A stretch of 64,000 nucleotides of DNA from Limimaricola hongkongensis DSM 17492 (GTDB lineage Bacteria > Pseudomonadota > Alphaproteobacteria > Rhodobacterales > Rhodobacteraceae). The stretch is taken from the NCBI RefSeq assembly GCF_000600975.2, contig NZ_KK088653.1:248501-312500 (forward strand). The letters are read 5' to 3'. Under the pieces are notes generated by a model. It worked only from the letters and a program-made list of their open reading frames with translations. It did no database searches and was not told the origin of the DNA. The position numbers and the translations under genes were made by a program. This document shows, in pieces, positions 50,183 to 60,488 of the stretch (the stretch's first letter is position 1; every line of letters starts with the position of its first letter).

Positions 50183-51973
50183 ATGACCGAACCCCGCCAC
50201 CAGACCACCCGCGCGGCGGGGATGCCGTCCAACGACGTGCCGATCCGCGATCTCGGCGTGGTGGGCGACCGCCGCACCGCCGCCGTGATCGACCGGATGG
50301 GGCGGGTGCTGTGGTATTGCCCCTGCCGCTTCGACGGGCCGAGCCTGCTGGCGGGGCTGCTCGACCCGCAGGGCGGCGAATGGCGGATCGAGATGGAGGG
50401 GGCGGCGCCGGGACCGCGCCGGTATCTCGATGGCAGCGGCATGCTGGAGACGGTCCTGACCGCGCCCGCGGGCGATCTCGTCGTGCTGGACTGGATGACC
50501 TCCGGCCCGCAGGCGCCGAGCGGCGTGCTCGTGCGTGAATTCGGCCCCGCGCCTGCCGGTGTGCGGATCGTGCTCGATGCGCGGCCCGGCTATGGCCACC
50601 GGGCCGCTAAACTGGCGGTGACGGAAAATGGCGTCTCGGTCGAAGCACTGGGCCTGCACGGCTCGCACCCCTTGCGGATCGAGGGCGAGACGGTGGTGAT
50701 GGAGCTGCCCGCCGGGGCGCGCGGCTGGATGCTGCTTTCGGACACGCCGCTTGCGCGGATCGATCACGAAACGCTCGACAACTGGCGCGGCCACACGCTG
50801 GGCCATTGGCGCGCGCTCGACGAGGCGGTGAATTACGGTGGCGTCTTTGCCGACGAAGTTCGGCAATCGCTGCGTGCGATCCGCCTGTGCACCCACGAGC
50901 AAAGCGGCGCGACCGTCGCCGCCGTCACCACCTCGCTGCCCGAAATCGTGGGGGGCGGGCGCAATTACGACTACCGCTACGTCTGGCTGCGCGACGCGGG
51001 CATGATCGTCTCGGCGCTTTTGCGGCTGTGCCGCGAAGACAGCGAGGGCGAGGAATACCTGCAATTCATCTGCCGCGGCACCGGCACGTCGGAACGCTAT
51101 CCGATGGCGGTCTTCACCGATCTCGACTGCGAAACCGCCCCGACCGAAACCGAGCTGCCGCTCGAAGGCTGGCGTGGATCGCGCCCCGTGCGCATCGGCA
51201 ACGGCGCCGCCGACCAGCTGCAGCTCGACGCCTATGCCAACGTGGTGCTGGCCGCCAAGCTGCTCTACCGCGAAGGCAGCTCGGAGGAGCGCGCGCATTG
51301 GGACGTGGTGTCCGACATTTGCGACTTTCTCTCGGAGTGCTGGCGCGAGCCCGATCACGGGATCTGGGAGGAAACGCCCCCCAAACCCTATGTGTCGGGC
51401 AAGGTCGTGGCGGCCTGCGCGCTGGAATCGGCGGCCGAGTTCGGCAGCGCTTCGGAGGCCGACCTCTGGCGCGAAGCGGCGGCAGAGATCCGCGACTGGG
51501 TGGCGCAAAACGGGCTGACCTCGGAGGGGGCCTATGCCGTCTACCCCGGGTCCGAGGAGGTCGACGTGACCGCCGCGTTGTTTCCGGTCTGGGATTACTG
51601 CGCCGCCGACACGCCGGAAATGATCGCCACCATGGCGGCGCTGGAGCGCGACTGGAGCCCGGATGGAAAGCTGTTCCACCGCCGGCTCGAATGCGACGAC
51701 GGCACGCGCGAGGGCGTCTTCATCGCCGCCGGGTTCTGGGTCGCGCAATACTGGGTGATGCGCGGCGAGCTGGAGCGCGCGCAGCAGGTCATCGCGGCGA
51801 ATATCGCGCAGGCCAACGATCTCGGTCTTCTGTCCGAAGAGGCGCACCCGCGCTCGGGCGAGATGTTGGGCAACATTCCGCAGGCCTTTGCCCATGCCGG
51901 GCTGATCGGGGCGGTGATCGATCTCAACCGCGCGCTCGATGCGCGCGCGGCGCAAGAGAAATCGAACGGCTGA
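50183..51973 (+). CDS. Glycoside hydrolase family 15 (glucoamylase/trehalase-like) protein
   Basis: A 596-residue protein with an N-terminal beta-domain (VPIRDLGVVGDRRTAAVIDRMGRVLWYCPCRFD) and an (alpha/alpha)6 GH15 domain: GGRNYDYRYVWLRDAGMIVSALL near 260, the catalytic-acid region DHGIWEETPPKPYVSGKV and the second acid near LLSEEAHPRSGEMLGNIPQAFAHAGLI. No signal peptide, so cytoplasmic. GH15 enzymes of this non-secreted bacterial type cleave trehalose or short alpha-glucans. The good ribosome-binding site AAGGAG is eight bases before ATG 50183. Confidence 0.88.
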   Translation: MTEPRHQTTRAAGMPSNDVPIRDLGVVGDRRTAAVIDRMGRVLWYCPCRFDGPSLLAGLLDPQGGEWRIEMEGAAPGPRRYLDGSGMLETVLTAPAGDLVVLDWMTSGPQAPSGVLVREFGPAPAGVRIVLDARPGYGHRAAKLAVTENGVSVEALGLHGSHPLRIEGETVVMELPAGARGWMLLSDTPLARIDHETLDNWRGHTLGHWRALDEAVNYGGVFADEVRQSLRAIRLCTHEQSGATVAAVTTSLPEIVGGGRNYDYRYVWLRDAGMIVSALLRLCREDSEGEEYLQFICRGTGTSERYPMAVFTDLDCETAPTETELPLEGWRGSRPVRIGNGAADQLQLDAYANVVLAAKLLYREGSSEERAHWDVVSDICDFLSECWREPDHGIWEETPPKPYVSGKVVAACALESAAEFGSASEADLWREAAAEIRDWVAQNGLTSEGAYAVYPGSEEVDVTAALFPVWDYCAADTPEMIATMAALERDWSPDGKLFHRRLECDDGTREGVFIAAGFWVAQYWVMRGELERAQQVIAANIAQANDLGLLSEEAHPRSGEMLGNIPQAFAHAGLIGAVIDLNRALDARAAQEKSNG

Positions 51974-52027
51974 GGCTTTCGCGTGTTGAGCCTGCGACAG
52001 TAGCCACACCAGTTGCGGAGACGCCCC

Positions 52028-52849
52028 ATGACATCGACCAGCGACTACGTTTACGATCACGTCGAGGCCAGCACCCTGCACAAGGACATGGCCTTCCGGC
52101 CCGGCACGCCGGGGCCGGGCGACCGGCTGCCGGTCTTCGACCTGCCCGCCGCCACCGGCGGCCGCATCCGCAGCAATGCCATCACCGGGCACAAGCCGAT
52201 GCTGCTTGTCTGCGGGTCCTACACCTGCCCGATGACGGCGGCCTCGAACCCGGCGCTCAAGCGGCTGCACCGCCGCTATGGCGGGCAGGTGGTCTTCGTC
52301 ATGCTGCATGTGCGCGAGGCGCATCCCGGCGAGCGCTTCGACCAGCCGCACGACATGGATACCAAGATCCGCAACGCCCGCATCCTGAAGGAGCGCGACA
52401 GCCTGCCATGGGCGGTGGCGGTGGATGACACCCAAGGCACGCTGCACCAGCAGCTCGACGAGAAACCCAACGCCGTCTGGCTCACCGATCGGGAGGGCAC
52501 GGTGGTCTACCGCGCCCTGTGGGCCGGCGATGACGAAAGCCTCGGCGACGCGCTCGAGGCGGTGTCGCGCGGACGGCTGCCGAAAAAGCGCGAGAGCACG
52601 GCCCGGCTAAAGCCGATGGCCGCCGGAATCGGGGTGATGCGCGAGGTCACGCAGCGCTCCGGCAAACGGGCCGAGGCCGACCTGTGGAAGGCGGCGCCGC
52701 CGGTCGCCGCATTGGCGCGGATCGCCGATTTCTACCGCCCGCTGCCGCCGCATTGGCGCACCGCCGCCGCCGCCGCGACCATCGGGCTTGGCGTGACGGC
52801 GCTGGTGGGGGCGCTGACATCGGCGCGCCGCTCCACCCGCCGCAGGTAA
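52028..52849 (+). CDS. Deiodinase-like thioredoxin-fold protein with C-terminal membrane segment
   Basis: A 273-residue protein. Residues 50-180 have the thioredoxin-fold pattern of iodothyronine deiodinases: PMLLVCGSYTCPMTAASNPALKRLHRRYG (C62 and C67, the latter at the selenocysteine position of animal enzymes), VVFVMLHVREAHPGERF with the REAHP block, and KPNAVWLTDREGTVVYRALWAGDDE. A hydrophobic helix near 247-267 (TAAAAATIGLGVTALVGAL) followed by arginines suggests a tail anchor in the inner membrane. A peroxiredoxin-like reductase is most likely in bacteria. It follows the GH15 gene by 54 bases. Confidence 0.72.
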   Translation: MTSTSDYVYDHVEASTLHKDMAFRPGTPGPGDRLPVFDLPAATGGRIRSNAITGHKPMLLVCGSYTCPMTAASNPALKRLHRRYGGQVVFVMLHVREAHPGERFDQPHDMDTKIRNARILKERDSLPWAVAVDDTQGTLHQQLDEKPNAVWLTDREGTVVYRALWAGDDESLGDALEAVSRGRLPKKRESTARLKPMAAGIGVMREVTQRSGKRAEADLWKAAPPVAALARIADFYRPLPPHWRTAAAAATIGLGVTALVGALTSARRSTRRR

Positions 52850-52878
52850 GGCGGGGCACCGCGTCCATGCGGTCCCAT

Positions 52879-52908
52879 CCCCGCCCGGCGATCCGTCGCT
52901 GGGCGGGG
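52879..52908 (+). terminator. Extended hairpin between the redoxin gene and sqdB
   Basis: CCCCGCCC (52879-52886) pairs with GGGCGGGG (52901-52908) and an inner GCGA/TCGC pair closes a TCCG loop, with one G-T mismatch between the two stems. No T tract follows. Confidence 0.5.
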
Positions 52909-52990
52909 TGGCGCTTTGCCATGCGCCATGCATTATGCGCCTCGACCGGCCCGCCGGGCAGAAGCGGGCCACCTTAACGGGAGGCACCAC

Positions 52991-54211
52991 ATGAAGATCG
53001 CGATCCTCGGCGGCGACGGTTTCGTCGGCTGGCCGACCTGCCTGCACCTGTCCGAGCAGGGCCACGAGATCCACATTCTCGACAATCTCAGCCGCCGCTG
53101 GATCGACACCGAGCTGGGCGTGCAGTCGCTCACCCCGATGGATTCCATTCAGGAGCGCTGCCGGATCTGGCACGAGGTGACGGGACGGCGGCTCAATTTC
53201 CACCTGATCGATCTCGCCAAGGAATACGAGCGGCTGAAATCCTGGCTGGCCGAGGAAAAGCCCGACGCCGTCATCCATTTCGCCGAGCAGCGCGCGGCGC
53301 CCTATTCGATGAAATCCGACCGCCACAAGGTCTACACGGTCAACAACAACACGGGCGCCACGCACAACCTGCTGGCCGCCCTAGTCGAGACCGGCATCGA
53401 CGCGCATCTCGTGCATCTGGGCACCATGGGCGTCTATGGCTATTCCAGCGTCGGTGCGGCGATCCCCGAAGGCTATCTCGATGTCGATGTCGAGACGCTT
53501 TCGGGCGACAAGGCCAGCCAGGAGATCCTGTATCCGACCAAGCCGGGCTCGGTCTATCACATGACCAAGAGCCTCGATCAGATCCTGTTCCAGTTCTATG
53601 CCCAGAATGACGGGCTTCGGATCACCGACCTGCATCAGGGCATCGTCTGGGGCACCCATACCGACCAGACGCGGCGCCATGAACAGCTCATCAACCGTTT
53701 CGATTACGACGGCGATTACGGCACCGTGCTCAACCGCTTTCTCATTCAGGCGGCGATCGGCCATCCGCTCACGGTGCATGGCACGGGCGGTCAGACGCGG
53801 GCCTTCATCCATATCCAGGATTCGGTGCGCTGCATCGAGCTGGCGCTGCAGGACGCGCCGAAATCGGGCGAGCGGGTGCGGATCTTCAACCAGATGACCG
53901 AAACGCACCGCGTGCGCGATCTCGCCGAGATGGTGGCGAAGAAGACCGGGGCGAAGCTGTCCTTCCTGCCCAACCCGCGCAAGGAGGCCGAGGAGAACGA
54001 CCTCGTCGTGAAGAACGACAAGTTCCTCGCGCTCGGCCTCGACCCGATCACGCTGCAGGAGGGGCTTCTGGACGAGGTGGTCGAGGTGGCGAAGAAATAC
54101 GCGCACCGGATCGACCGCAGCCGCGTACCGGCTGTCTCCGCCTGGACCCGCGATCTCGGGGCCCGCGTCGAGCGCGACCCCGAGGGGCGGGCGCTGCGCA
54201 CCGTCTCGTGA
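52991..54211 (+). CDS. sqdB: UDP-sulfoquinovose synthase
   Basis: A 406-residue SDR that adds sulfite to UDP-glucose to make UDP-sulfoquinovose, the sulfolipid head group donor. ILGGDGFVGWPTCLHLSEQGHEIHILDNLSRRWIDTELGVQSLTP is diagnostic, as is HFAEQRAAPYSMKS, catalytic TMGVYGYSS with Y-H-M-T-K-S, and LHQGIVWGTHTDQTRRHEQLINRFDYDGDYGTVLNRF. The substrate sulfite links it to local sulfur genes (blh, ATP sulfurylase) only loosely. First gene of sqdB-sqdD-sqdC, each overlapping by four bases. Confidence 0.95.
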   Translation: MKIAILGGDGFVGWPTCLHLSEQGHEIHILDNLSRRWIDTELGVQSLTPMDSIQERCRIWHEVTGRRLNFHLIDLAKEYERLKSWLAEEKPDAVIHFAEQRAAPYSMKSDRHKVYTVNNNTGATHNLLAALVETGIDAHLVHLGTMGVYGYSSVGAAIPEGYLDVDVETLSGDKASQEILYPTKPGSVYHMTKSLDQILFQFYAQNDGLRITDLHQGIVWGTHTDQTRRHEQLINRFDYDGDYGTVLNRFLIQAAIGHPLTVHGTGGQTRAFIHIQDSVRCIELALQDAPKSGERVRIFNQMTETHRVRDLAEMVAKKTGAKLSFLPNPRKEAEENDLVVKNDKFLALGLDPITLQEGLLDEVVEVAKKYAHRIDRSRVPAVSAWTRDLGARVERDPEGRALRTVS

Positions 54212-55041
54212 GCGAGGGGCTCGGACCCGAAGGCCCGGCGCAGAGCCGCCGGGCCTTCGTCACGCTGGTCACCAACGCCGATTTCGCGCTGGGGGCCAAG
54301 GCGCTGCTGCGCTCGCTGCGGCTGAGCGGGACGCAGGCCGATCTCGTGGTGCTGCATACCGGCGGCGTGACGGAGGCCAATCTCGCGCCGCTGCGCGCGC
54401 GTGGGGCGCGGCTGGTGGCGACGGATCTTCTGCCGACCTCCGCCGCCTTCGACGCCGCCCATGCGCGCGAGGCGCTGCACGGGGCCGCGCCCTTCACCAA
54501 GGGCGAGAAGCCCGCCTTTCACACGCCCTTGGACAATTTCGCCAAGCTCAGGCTCTGGCAGCTCGACTATGAACGCGTCGTGTTCCTCGACGCCGACACG
54601 CTGGTGCTGCGCAACATCGATGCGCTGTTCGACTATCCCGAGTTCTGCGCCGCGCCGAATGTCTATGAAAGCCTCGCGGATTTTCACCGCATGAATTCCG
54701 GCGTGTTCACCGCGCGGCCATCGCGCGCCACCTATGACGCGATGCTGTCGCGGCTCGACGCGCCCGGCGCGTTCTGGCGGCGCACCGACCAGACCTTCCT
54801 GCAGGAATTCTTTCCCGACTGGCACGGGCTGCCGGTGACCTTCAACACGTTGCAATATGTCTGGTTCAACCTGCCGGAGCTGTGGCGCTGGGATCAGATC
54901 AAGGTGCTGCATTTCCAGTATGAGAAGCCGTGGCAGGACCATGCCAAGGCCGACCGGCTGCGGCCCCTGATCGATCTGTGGCGCGCCCATGCGGGCGAGG
55001 GGCCGGTGCCCGATCTCGCAAGCCTGCCGAACCCGTCGTGA
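54208..55041 (+). CDS. sqdD: SqdD-like glycosyltransferase (GT8/glycogenin type)
   Basis: A 277-residue glycosyltransferase starting at GTG 54208, overlapping sqdB. FVTLVTNADFALGAKALLRSLR and the DxD motif VVFLDADTLVLRNIDALFDYPEF define GT8 proteins; FHRMNSGVFTARPS and DQTFLQEFFPDWHGLPVTFNTLQYVWFN complete the fold. In Rhodobacter sphaeroides sqdD lies between sqdB and sqdC and is needed for sulfoquinovosyl-diacylglycerol. It would transfer sulfoquinovose to diacylglycerol. The sqdA acyltransferase gene is not in this window. Confidence 0.88.
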   Translation: MSEGLGPEGPAQSRRAFVTLVTNADFALGAKALLRSLRLSGTQADLVVLHTGGVTEANLAPLRARGARLVATDLLPTSAAFDAAHAREALHGAAPFTKGEKPAFHTPLDNFAKLRLWQLDYERVVFLDADTLVLRNIDALFDYPEFCAAPNVYESLADFHRMNSGVFTARPSRATYDAMLSRLDAPGAFWRRTDQTFLQEFFPDWHGLPVTFNTLQYVWFNLPELWRWDQIKVLHFQYEKPWQDHAKADRLRPLIDLWRAHAGEGPVPDLASLPNPS

Positions 55042-55883
55042 GGATTGCGCTGACCGGGGCCTCGGGACTGGTCGGGCGGTTCCTGCTGCGCGGTCTCACG
55101 GCGCGCGGTCACGAGGTGGTGACGCTCGGGCGGCGACCGGTCGAAGGCGCGGAGCACCGGCCATGGGCGCTCGGTGAAGCGGCGCCGCTGTCGGGCTGCG
55201 ACGCGCTGGTTCACGCGGGGTTTTCCCACGTCGCCGGGCGCTACCGCGGCGGCGAGGGGGATGATCCCGAGGGTTTTGTCGCGGCGAACCGCGATGGATC
55301 ATTGCGCCTGTTCGAGGCGGCGCGCGAGGCGGGGATATCCCGCGCGATCTTCCTGTCGAGCCGCGCAGTTCATGATGGCTACCCGCCCGGCACCAAACTG
55401 GCCGAGGATCTCCTCCCGCGCCCCGACACGCTTTATGGCGCGGTGAAATGGGCGGCGGAGCAGGGGCTCGCGGCGCTGGCCGGGCCGGGGTTCGCCACCG
55501 CGAGCCTGCGCGCGACCGGGATCTACGGGCCGGGGCCGGTGCATAAATGGCGTGGGCTGTTCGACGCCTTCGTGGCGGGCGAGGCGATCGCGCCGCGCGT
55601 GGCGACCGAGCTGCATGGCGACGACCTGACGGCGGCGGTGGCGCTGCTGCTCAAGGCGCCGGAGGCGGCGCTCGCACCACGCAGCTTCAATGCCTCGGAC
55701 ATCCTGCTCGACCGGCGCGACCTGCTGGATCGGGTGGCGCGGATCACTGGGCGGGGCGGGGCGCTGCCCGAGCGCGCCGATGCCGCCCATGTCAGCGTCC
55801 TGCGTTGTGATCGGTTGCACGGCCTCGGCTGGCGGCCGCGCGGCATCGAAGGGCTCGACGCCGCGCTGCGCGAGATGCTCTAG
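55038..55883 (+). CDS. sqdC: SqdC-like NAD-dependent epimerase/reductase
   Basis: A 281-residue extended SDR that begins at GTG 55038 (overlapping the sqdD stop): RIALTGASGLVGRFLLRGLTARG, FLSSRAVHDGYPPG, Y-G-A-V-K catalytic pair and RATGIYGPGPVHKWRGLFDAF. In R. sphaeroides the third gene of the sulfolipid operon encodes a reductase of this type whose loss leads to an unusual sulfoquinovosyl-dihydroxyacetone lipid. Its 3' end overlaps the convergent purK gene by four bases. Confidence 0.84.
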   Translation: MRIALTGASGLVGRFLLRGLTARGHEVVTLGRRPVEGAEHRPWALGEAAPLSGCDALVHAGFSHVAGRYRGGEGDDPEGFVAANRDGSLRLFEAAREAGISRAIFLSSRAVHDGYPPGTKLAEDLLPRPDTLYGAVKWAAEQGLAALAGPGFATASLRATGIYGPGPVHKWRGLFDAFVAGEAIAPRVATELHGDDLTAAVALLLKAPEAALAPRSFNASDILLDRRDLLDRVARITGRGGALPERADAAHVSVLRCDRLHGLGWRPRGIEGLDAALREML

Positions 55884-56953
55884 CGGGCCGGGCCGGTCAG
55901 CCGGTTGACATGGCCCATCTTGCGGCCGGGCCGGGCCTCGGCCTTGCCATAGAGATGGATCGCGGCCTGCGTGGCGGCGATCTGCGGGATGCGGTCGACA
56001 TCGTCGCCGATCAGGTTCTCCATCACCACGTCCGAATGCCGCGCCCCGTCGCCCAGCGGCCAGCCCGCGACGGCGCGGATGTGCTGCTCGAACTGGTCGA
56101 TCAGGCAGCCATCCTGCGTCCAGTGACCGGAATTATGGACCCGCGGCGCGATTTCGTTGACCACGAGGCCTTGGTGCGTGACGAACAGCTCCACGCCCAG
56201 CACGCCGACATAGTCGAGCTCGGTCAGGATCTTCGCCGCCAGCAGCACCGCGTCGGTGCGCTGCGACGCCGAAAGCCGCGCCGGCACGGTGGTCTCGCGC
56301 AGGATGCCGTCCTCGTGCCGGTTCTCGCCGGGATCGAAGCAGGCGACCGCGCCGTCGAGCCCCCGCGCGCCGATCACGCTGACCTCGTGGTTGAACGCGA
56401 CGAAGCCTTCGAGGATCGACGCCGCGCCGTTCATCGCCGCCAGCGCGGAGGCGGCATCGCCCGCCGCCATGATCCGCGCCTGTCCCTTGCCGTCATAGCC
56501 GAAGCGGCGGGTCTTGAGGATCGCGGGCGCGCCGATCCGGGCCAGTGCCGCGTCGAGGCTTTCGGCATCGTCGACGGTGGCGTAGGGCGCGGTAGCAAGG
56601 CCGAGATCGCGCAGAAAATCCTTTTCGTCGAGCCGGTCCTGCGACACCGCGAGCGCGCGGCGGTTCGGGCGGATCGGCACGATCGATTCGATCAGGTCGA
56701 GCGAGGCGGCGGGCACGTTCTCGAATTCGTAGGTGACGACGTCGACGGTTTCGGCGAAGGCGCGCAAAGCCGCCTCGTCATCCCATGCGGCGGTGGTCGC
56801 GCGCGCCGCGACCTCGGCGGCCGGGCCGCCCTCGGCGGGGTCGTAGACGTGGCAGTGCAGCCCGAGGCGCGAGGCCGCGACGGCCAGCATGCGGCCCAGC
56901 TGGCCGCCGCCGAGGATGCCGATGGTCTGGCCGGGGCGGAGCGCGTCAGTCAT
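55880..56953 (-). CDS. purK: 5-(Carboxyamino)imidazole ribonucleotide synthase
   Basis: A 357-residue ATP-grasp enzyme carboxylating AIR on nitrogen in purine synthesis. [22 protein letters not shown] at the N-terminus, the ATP-grasp lid [12 protein letters not shown], and [20 protein letters not shown] with QFEQHIRAV near the C-terminus are PurK hallmarks. It follows purE with an eight-base overlap. Confidence 0.95.
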   Translation of the reverse strand: MTDALRPGQTIGILGGGQLGRMLAVAASRLGLHCHVYDPAEGGPAAEVAARATTAAWDDEAALRAFAETVDVVTYEFENVPAASLDLIESIVPIRPNRRALAVSQDRLDEKDFLRDLGLATAPYATVDDAESLDAALARIGAPAILKTRRFGYDGKGQARIMAAGDAASALAAMNGAASILEGFVAFNHEVSVIGARGLDGAVACFDPGENRHEDGILRETTVPARLSASQRTDAVLLAAKILTELDYVGVLGVELFVTHQGLVVNEIAPRVHNSGHWTQDGCLIDQFEQHIRAVAGWPLGDGARHSDVVMENLIGDDVDRIPQIAATQAAIHLYGKAEARPGRKMGHVNRLTGPAR

Positions 56954-57431
56954 CGGTCGGCTCCTCGGGGATGGAGGCGGAGAGCGCGGCGCGCCAGTCG
57001 TCGAGCCGCTGCGCGAGACCTTCGTCCTGCAGCGCGAGAATGCCCGCGGCCATCAGCCCGGCATTGGCCGCGCCCGCGGGTCCGATCGCCATGGTGGCGA
57101 CGGGAAAGCCGCGCGGCATCTGCAGGATGGAATAGAGCGAATCGACACCCGAGAGCGCCTTGGTCTGCACCGGCACGCCGATCACCGGCACCCGCGTCTT
57201 CGACGCCATCATGCCCGGCAGATGCGCGGCGCCGCCCGCGCCCGCGATGATGACCTGAAGCCCGCGCGCCACGGTTGATTTGCCGTATTCCCAAAGCCGA
57301 TCCGGCGTGCGGTGCGCCGAGACGATCCGGGTTTCATAGGCAACGCCCAGCTCGTCGAGCATCATTGCCGCCTCGCGCATCGTGGCCCAGTCCGACTGGC
57401 TGCCCATGATGATGCCGATCTTCGCGCCCAT
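56946..57431 (-). CDS. purE: N5-carboxyaminoimidazole ribonucleotide mutase
   Basis: A 161-residue class I PurE that moves the carboxyl group from N5 to C4 of the imidazole. [42 protein letters not shown] (active-site SAHRTP) and [17 protein letters not shown] with [20 protein letters not shown] are complete. It precedes and overlaps purK. Confidence 0.96.
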   Translation of the reverse strand: MGAKIGIIMGSQSDWATMREAAMMLDELGVAYETRIVSAHRTPDRLWEYGKSTVARGLQVIIAGAGGAAHLPGMMASKTRVPVIGVPVQTKALSGVDSLYSILQMPRGFPVATMAIGPAGAANAGLMAAGILALQDEGLAQRLDDWRAALSASIPEEPTDD

Positions 57432-57515
57432 CCGCTGTCCCCTTCGCTGCCGATGGGGCGGGGTTACACCGGGACGCGACGTGGCGGCAAGCGGATCGCG
57501 GGGCCGGGCCCGGCC

Positions 57516-57734
57516 TCAGGCGATGATGTCGGGAAAAATGCGGTCCTCGATCCGGGCGATCCGGTCCTTGAGCTGCAGCTTCTGCTTCTTGAGCCGCCGC
57601 AGCCGCAGCATGTCGGTGCCGCCGCGCTCCTCGAGCGCCGCGATCGCCTCGTCGAGGTCGCGATGCTCGTGCTTGAGCACCTCCAGCTCCACCCGGAGCA
57701 CCTCGATTTCTTCCATCTTCGCCGACTTGTTCAT
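57516..57734 (-). CDS. DUF465 (YdcH-like) small coiled protein
   Basis: A 72-residue charged protein, MNKSAKMEEIEVLRVELEVLKHEHRDLDEAIAALEERG at the start and LRLRRLKKQKLQLKDRIARIEDRIFPD at the end. This is the DUF465/YdcH helical-hairpin pattern (HRxLDxxI then KKxKLxLKDxI). The role is unknown. It is divergent from the small heat-shock gene and lies 84 bases before (upstream in plus coordinates after) purE with no overlap. Confidence 0.86.
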   Translation of the reverse strand: MNKSAKMEEIEVLRVELEVLKHEHRDLDEAIAALEERGGTDMLRLRRLKKQKLQLKDRIARIEDRIFPDIIA

Positions 57735-57796
57735 GCAGGTGTCCCACGTCTTTCGGGCATCATAGAGGGTGTGACCGGACCCGCCTAGCCCCGCAC

Positions 57797-57825
57797 CTTG
57801 CAAGGCGGAATTCCGCTTCCCATAT
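57797..57825 (+). promoter_or_regulatory. Sigma-32 (RpoH)-like heat-shock promoter of hsp20
   Basis: CTTGCAA (57797-57803), 14-base spacer, TCCCATAT (57818-57825). The RpoH consensus is CTTGAAA with a 13-17-base spacer and CCCCATNT, so only two bases differ. It would start transcription near 57832, leaving a 60-base leader before the hsp20 ATG. Confidence 0.65.
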
Positions 57826-57833
57826 TGAACGCA

Positions 57834-57891
57834 GGCGGCTGCCGATGTCGGGGCCGCTGATGGACGGTCGCTTGGCTTGAGGACGTGTCGC
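57834..57891 (+). promoter_or_regulatory. Possible ROSE-like RNA thermometer in the hsp20 leader
   Basis: The leader can form an upstream GC hairpin and a small second one in which TCGCT (57868-57872) faces the ribosome-binding AGGA (57880-57883), eight bases before the ATG. ROSE elements of alphaproteobacterial small heat-shock genes use UYGCU to hide the Shine-Dalgarno sequence in this way. The leader is short for a classical ROSE, so this is a hypothesis. Confidence 0.35.
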
Positions 57892-58311
57892 ATGACGAAG
57901 CTCACATTGGGGACGCACCCCTTCCTTCTGGGGTTCGAACAGCTCGAACGGCTGGTCGAACGTACCGCGAAGGCGTCGGGAGACGGATATCCGCCCTACA
58001 ACATCGAGCAGACCTCGGAGCGGTCCTACCGGATCACGCTCGCCGTGGCTGGCTTTGCCGAGGCCGACCTGTCGATCACCGTGGAGAACAACCAGCTCGT
58101 GGTGCGCGGACGCCAGTCCGACAGCGGCGACGAGCGGGTGTTCCTGCACCGCGGCATCGCCGCGCGCCAGTTCCAGCGCAGCTTCGTGCTCGCCGATGGC
58201 GTCGAGGTGGGCGAGGCGGTGATCGAGAACGGCCTGCTGCATATCGACCTGTCCCGTCAGCCCGCCGACAGCGTCGTGCAGACGATCCGCATCAAGAGGA
58301 GTGGAAAATGA
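57892..58311 (+). CDS. Small heat-shock protein, Hsp20/alpha-crystallin family
   Basis: A 139-residue protein with an alpha-crystallin domain: PPYNIEQTSERSYRITLAVAGFAEADLSITVENNQLVVRG and the closing motif ENGLLHIDLSRQ (equivalent to the A-x-x-x-NGVL-x-I/V signature). It begins TLGTHPFLLGFEQLERLVERTAK, the IbpA-type N-terminus. It holds unfolding proteins until DnaK/ClpB act. The ATG has AGGA eight bases upstream. An RpoH-like promoter lies upstream, and the stop overlaps the DUF1150 start, so both are heat-induced together. Confidence 0.93.
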   Translation: MTKLTLGTHPFLLGFEQLERLVERTAKASGDGYPPYNIEQTSERSYRITLAVAGFAEADLSITVENNQLVVRGRQSDSGDERVFLHRGIAARQFQRSFVLADGVEVGEAVIENGLLHIDLSRQPADSVVQTIRIKRSGK

Positions 58312-58544
58312 ACACCCAGTTCCGCCATCACAAGCTCTCCGCCGATGACGAGAGCAAGCTCGTCTACGTCAAGCCGGTGCCCGTGGCCGACCTTCCCGAA
58401 GAGGTGCGCGAACAGGCCGAGGGGCTCGACGTGCTGTTCGCCGTTCATGACAGCGACGGCCAGCAGCTCGCGCTCGTGGCCGATCGCGGGCTGGCCTTCA
58501 CGCTGGCGCGCCAGCACGACATGCAGCCCGTGACACTGCACTGA
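58308..58544 (+). CDS. DUF1150 family protein
   Basis: A 78-residue protein, with VYVKPVPVADLPEEVREQAEGLDVLFAVHDSDGQQLALVADR and LAFTLARQHDMQPVTLH, the pattern of the alphaproteobacterial DUF1150 family. Its start overlaps the hsp20 stop by four bases, the family's usual location. No enzyme motif; a heat-shock accessory role is inferred from the operon only. Confidence 0.88.
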   Translation: MNTQFRHHKLSADDESKLVYVKPVPVADLPEEVREQAEGLDVLFAVHDSDGQQLALVADRGLAFTLARQHDMQPVTLH

Positions 58545-58567
58545 ACGCGCCGCGGATCATCTGAACG

Positions 58568-58604
58568 AAAAAGGCGCGCCCCGCGGGGCGCGCCTTTCTT
58601 TTTG
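58568..58604. terminator. Bidirectional terminator between DUF1150 and ATP sulfurylase genes
   Basis: The 22-base sequence 58573-58594 is a perfect GC palindrome, flanked by AAAAA on the left and TTTCTTTTT on the right. It can terminate transcripts from both directions, matching the two convergent genes on either side. Confidence 0.85.
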
Positions 58605-58618
58605 CGGACAGGTCGCGA

Positions 58619-60322
<1,704 letters not shown>

Positions 60323-60488
60323 CAAAACGGTTCTCCAGGGCCGGGGGGCAATTGCGCCGCTCCTAGACCGGGGGTCGGCTGCTGTTCAAGTGCGCGGTGC
60401 CGCGAAACGGACCGATTTCTGCCGATGGCGGGGATCGGGGAACAGGCGGATGCGGCGCGGCGCGGGCGGCGAACAGCGCGTCTCGGGA

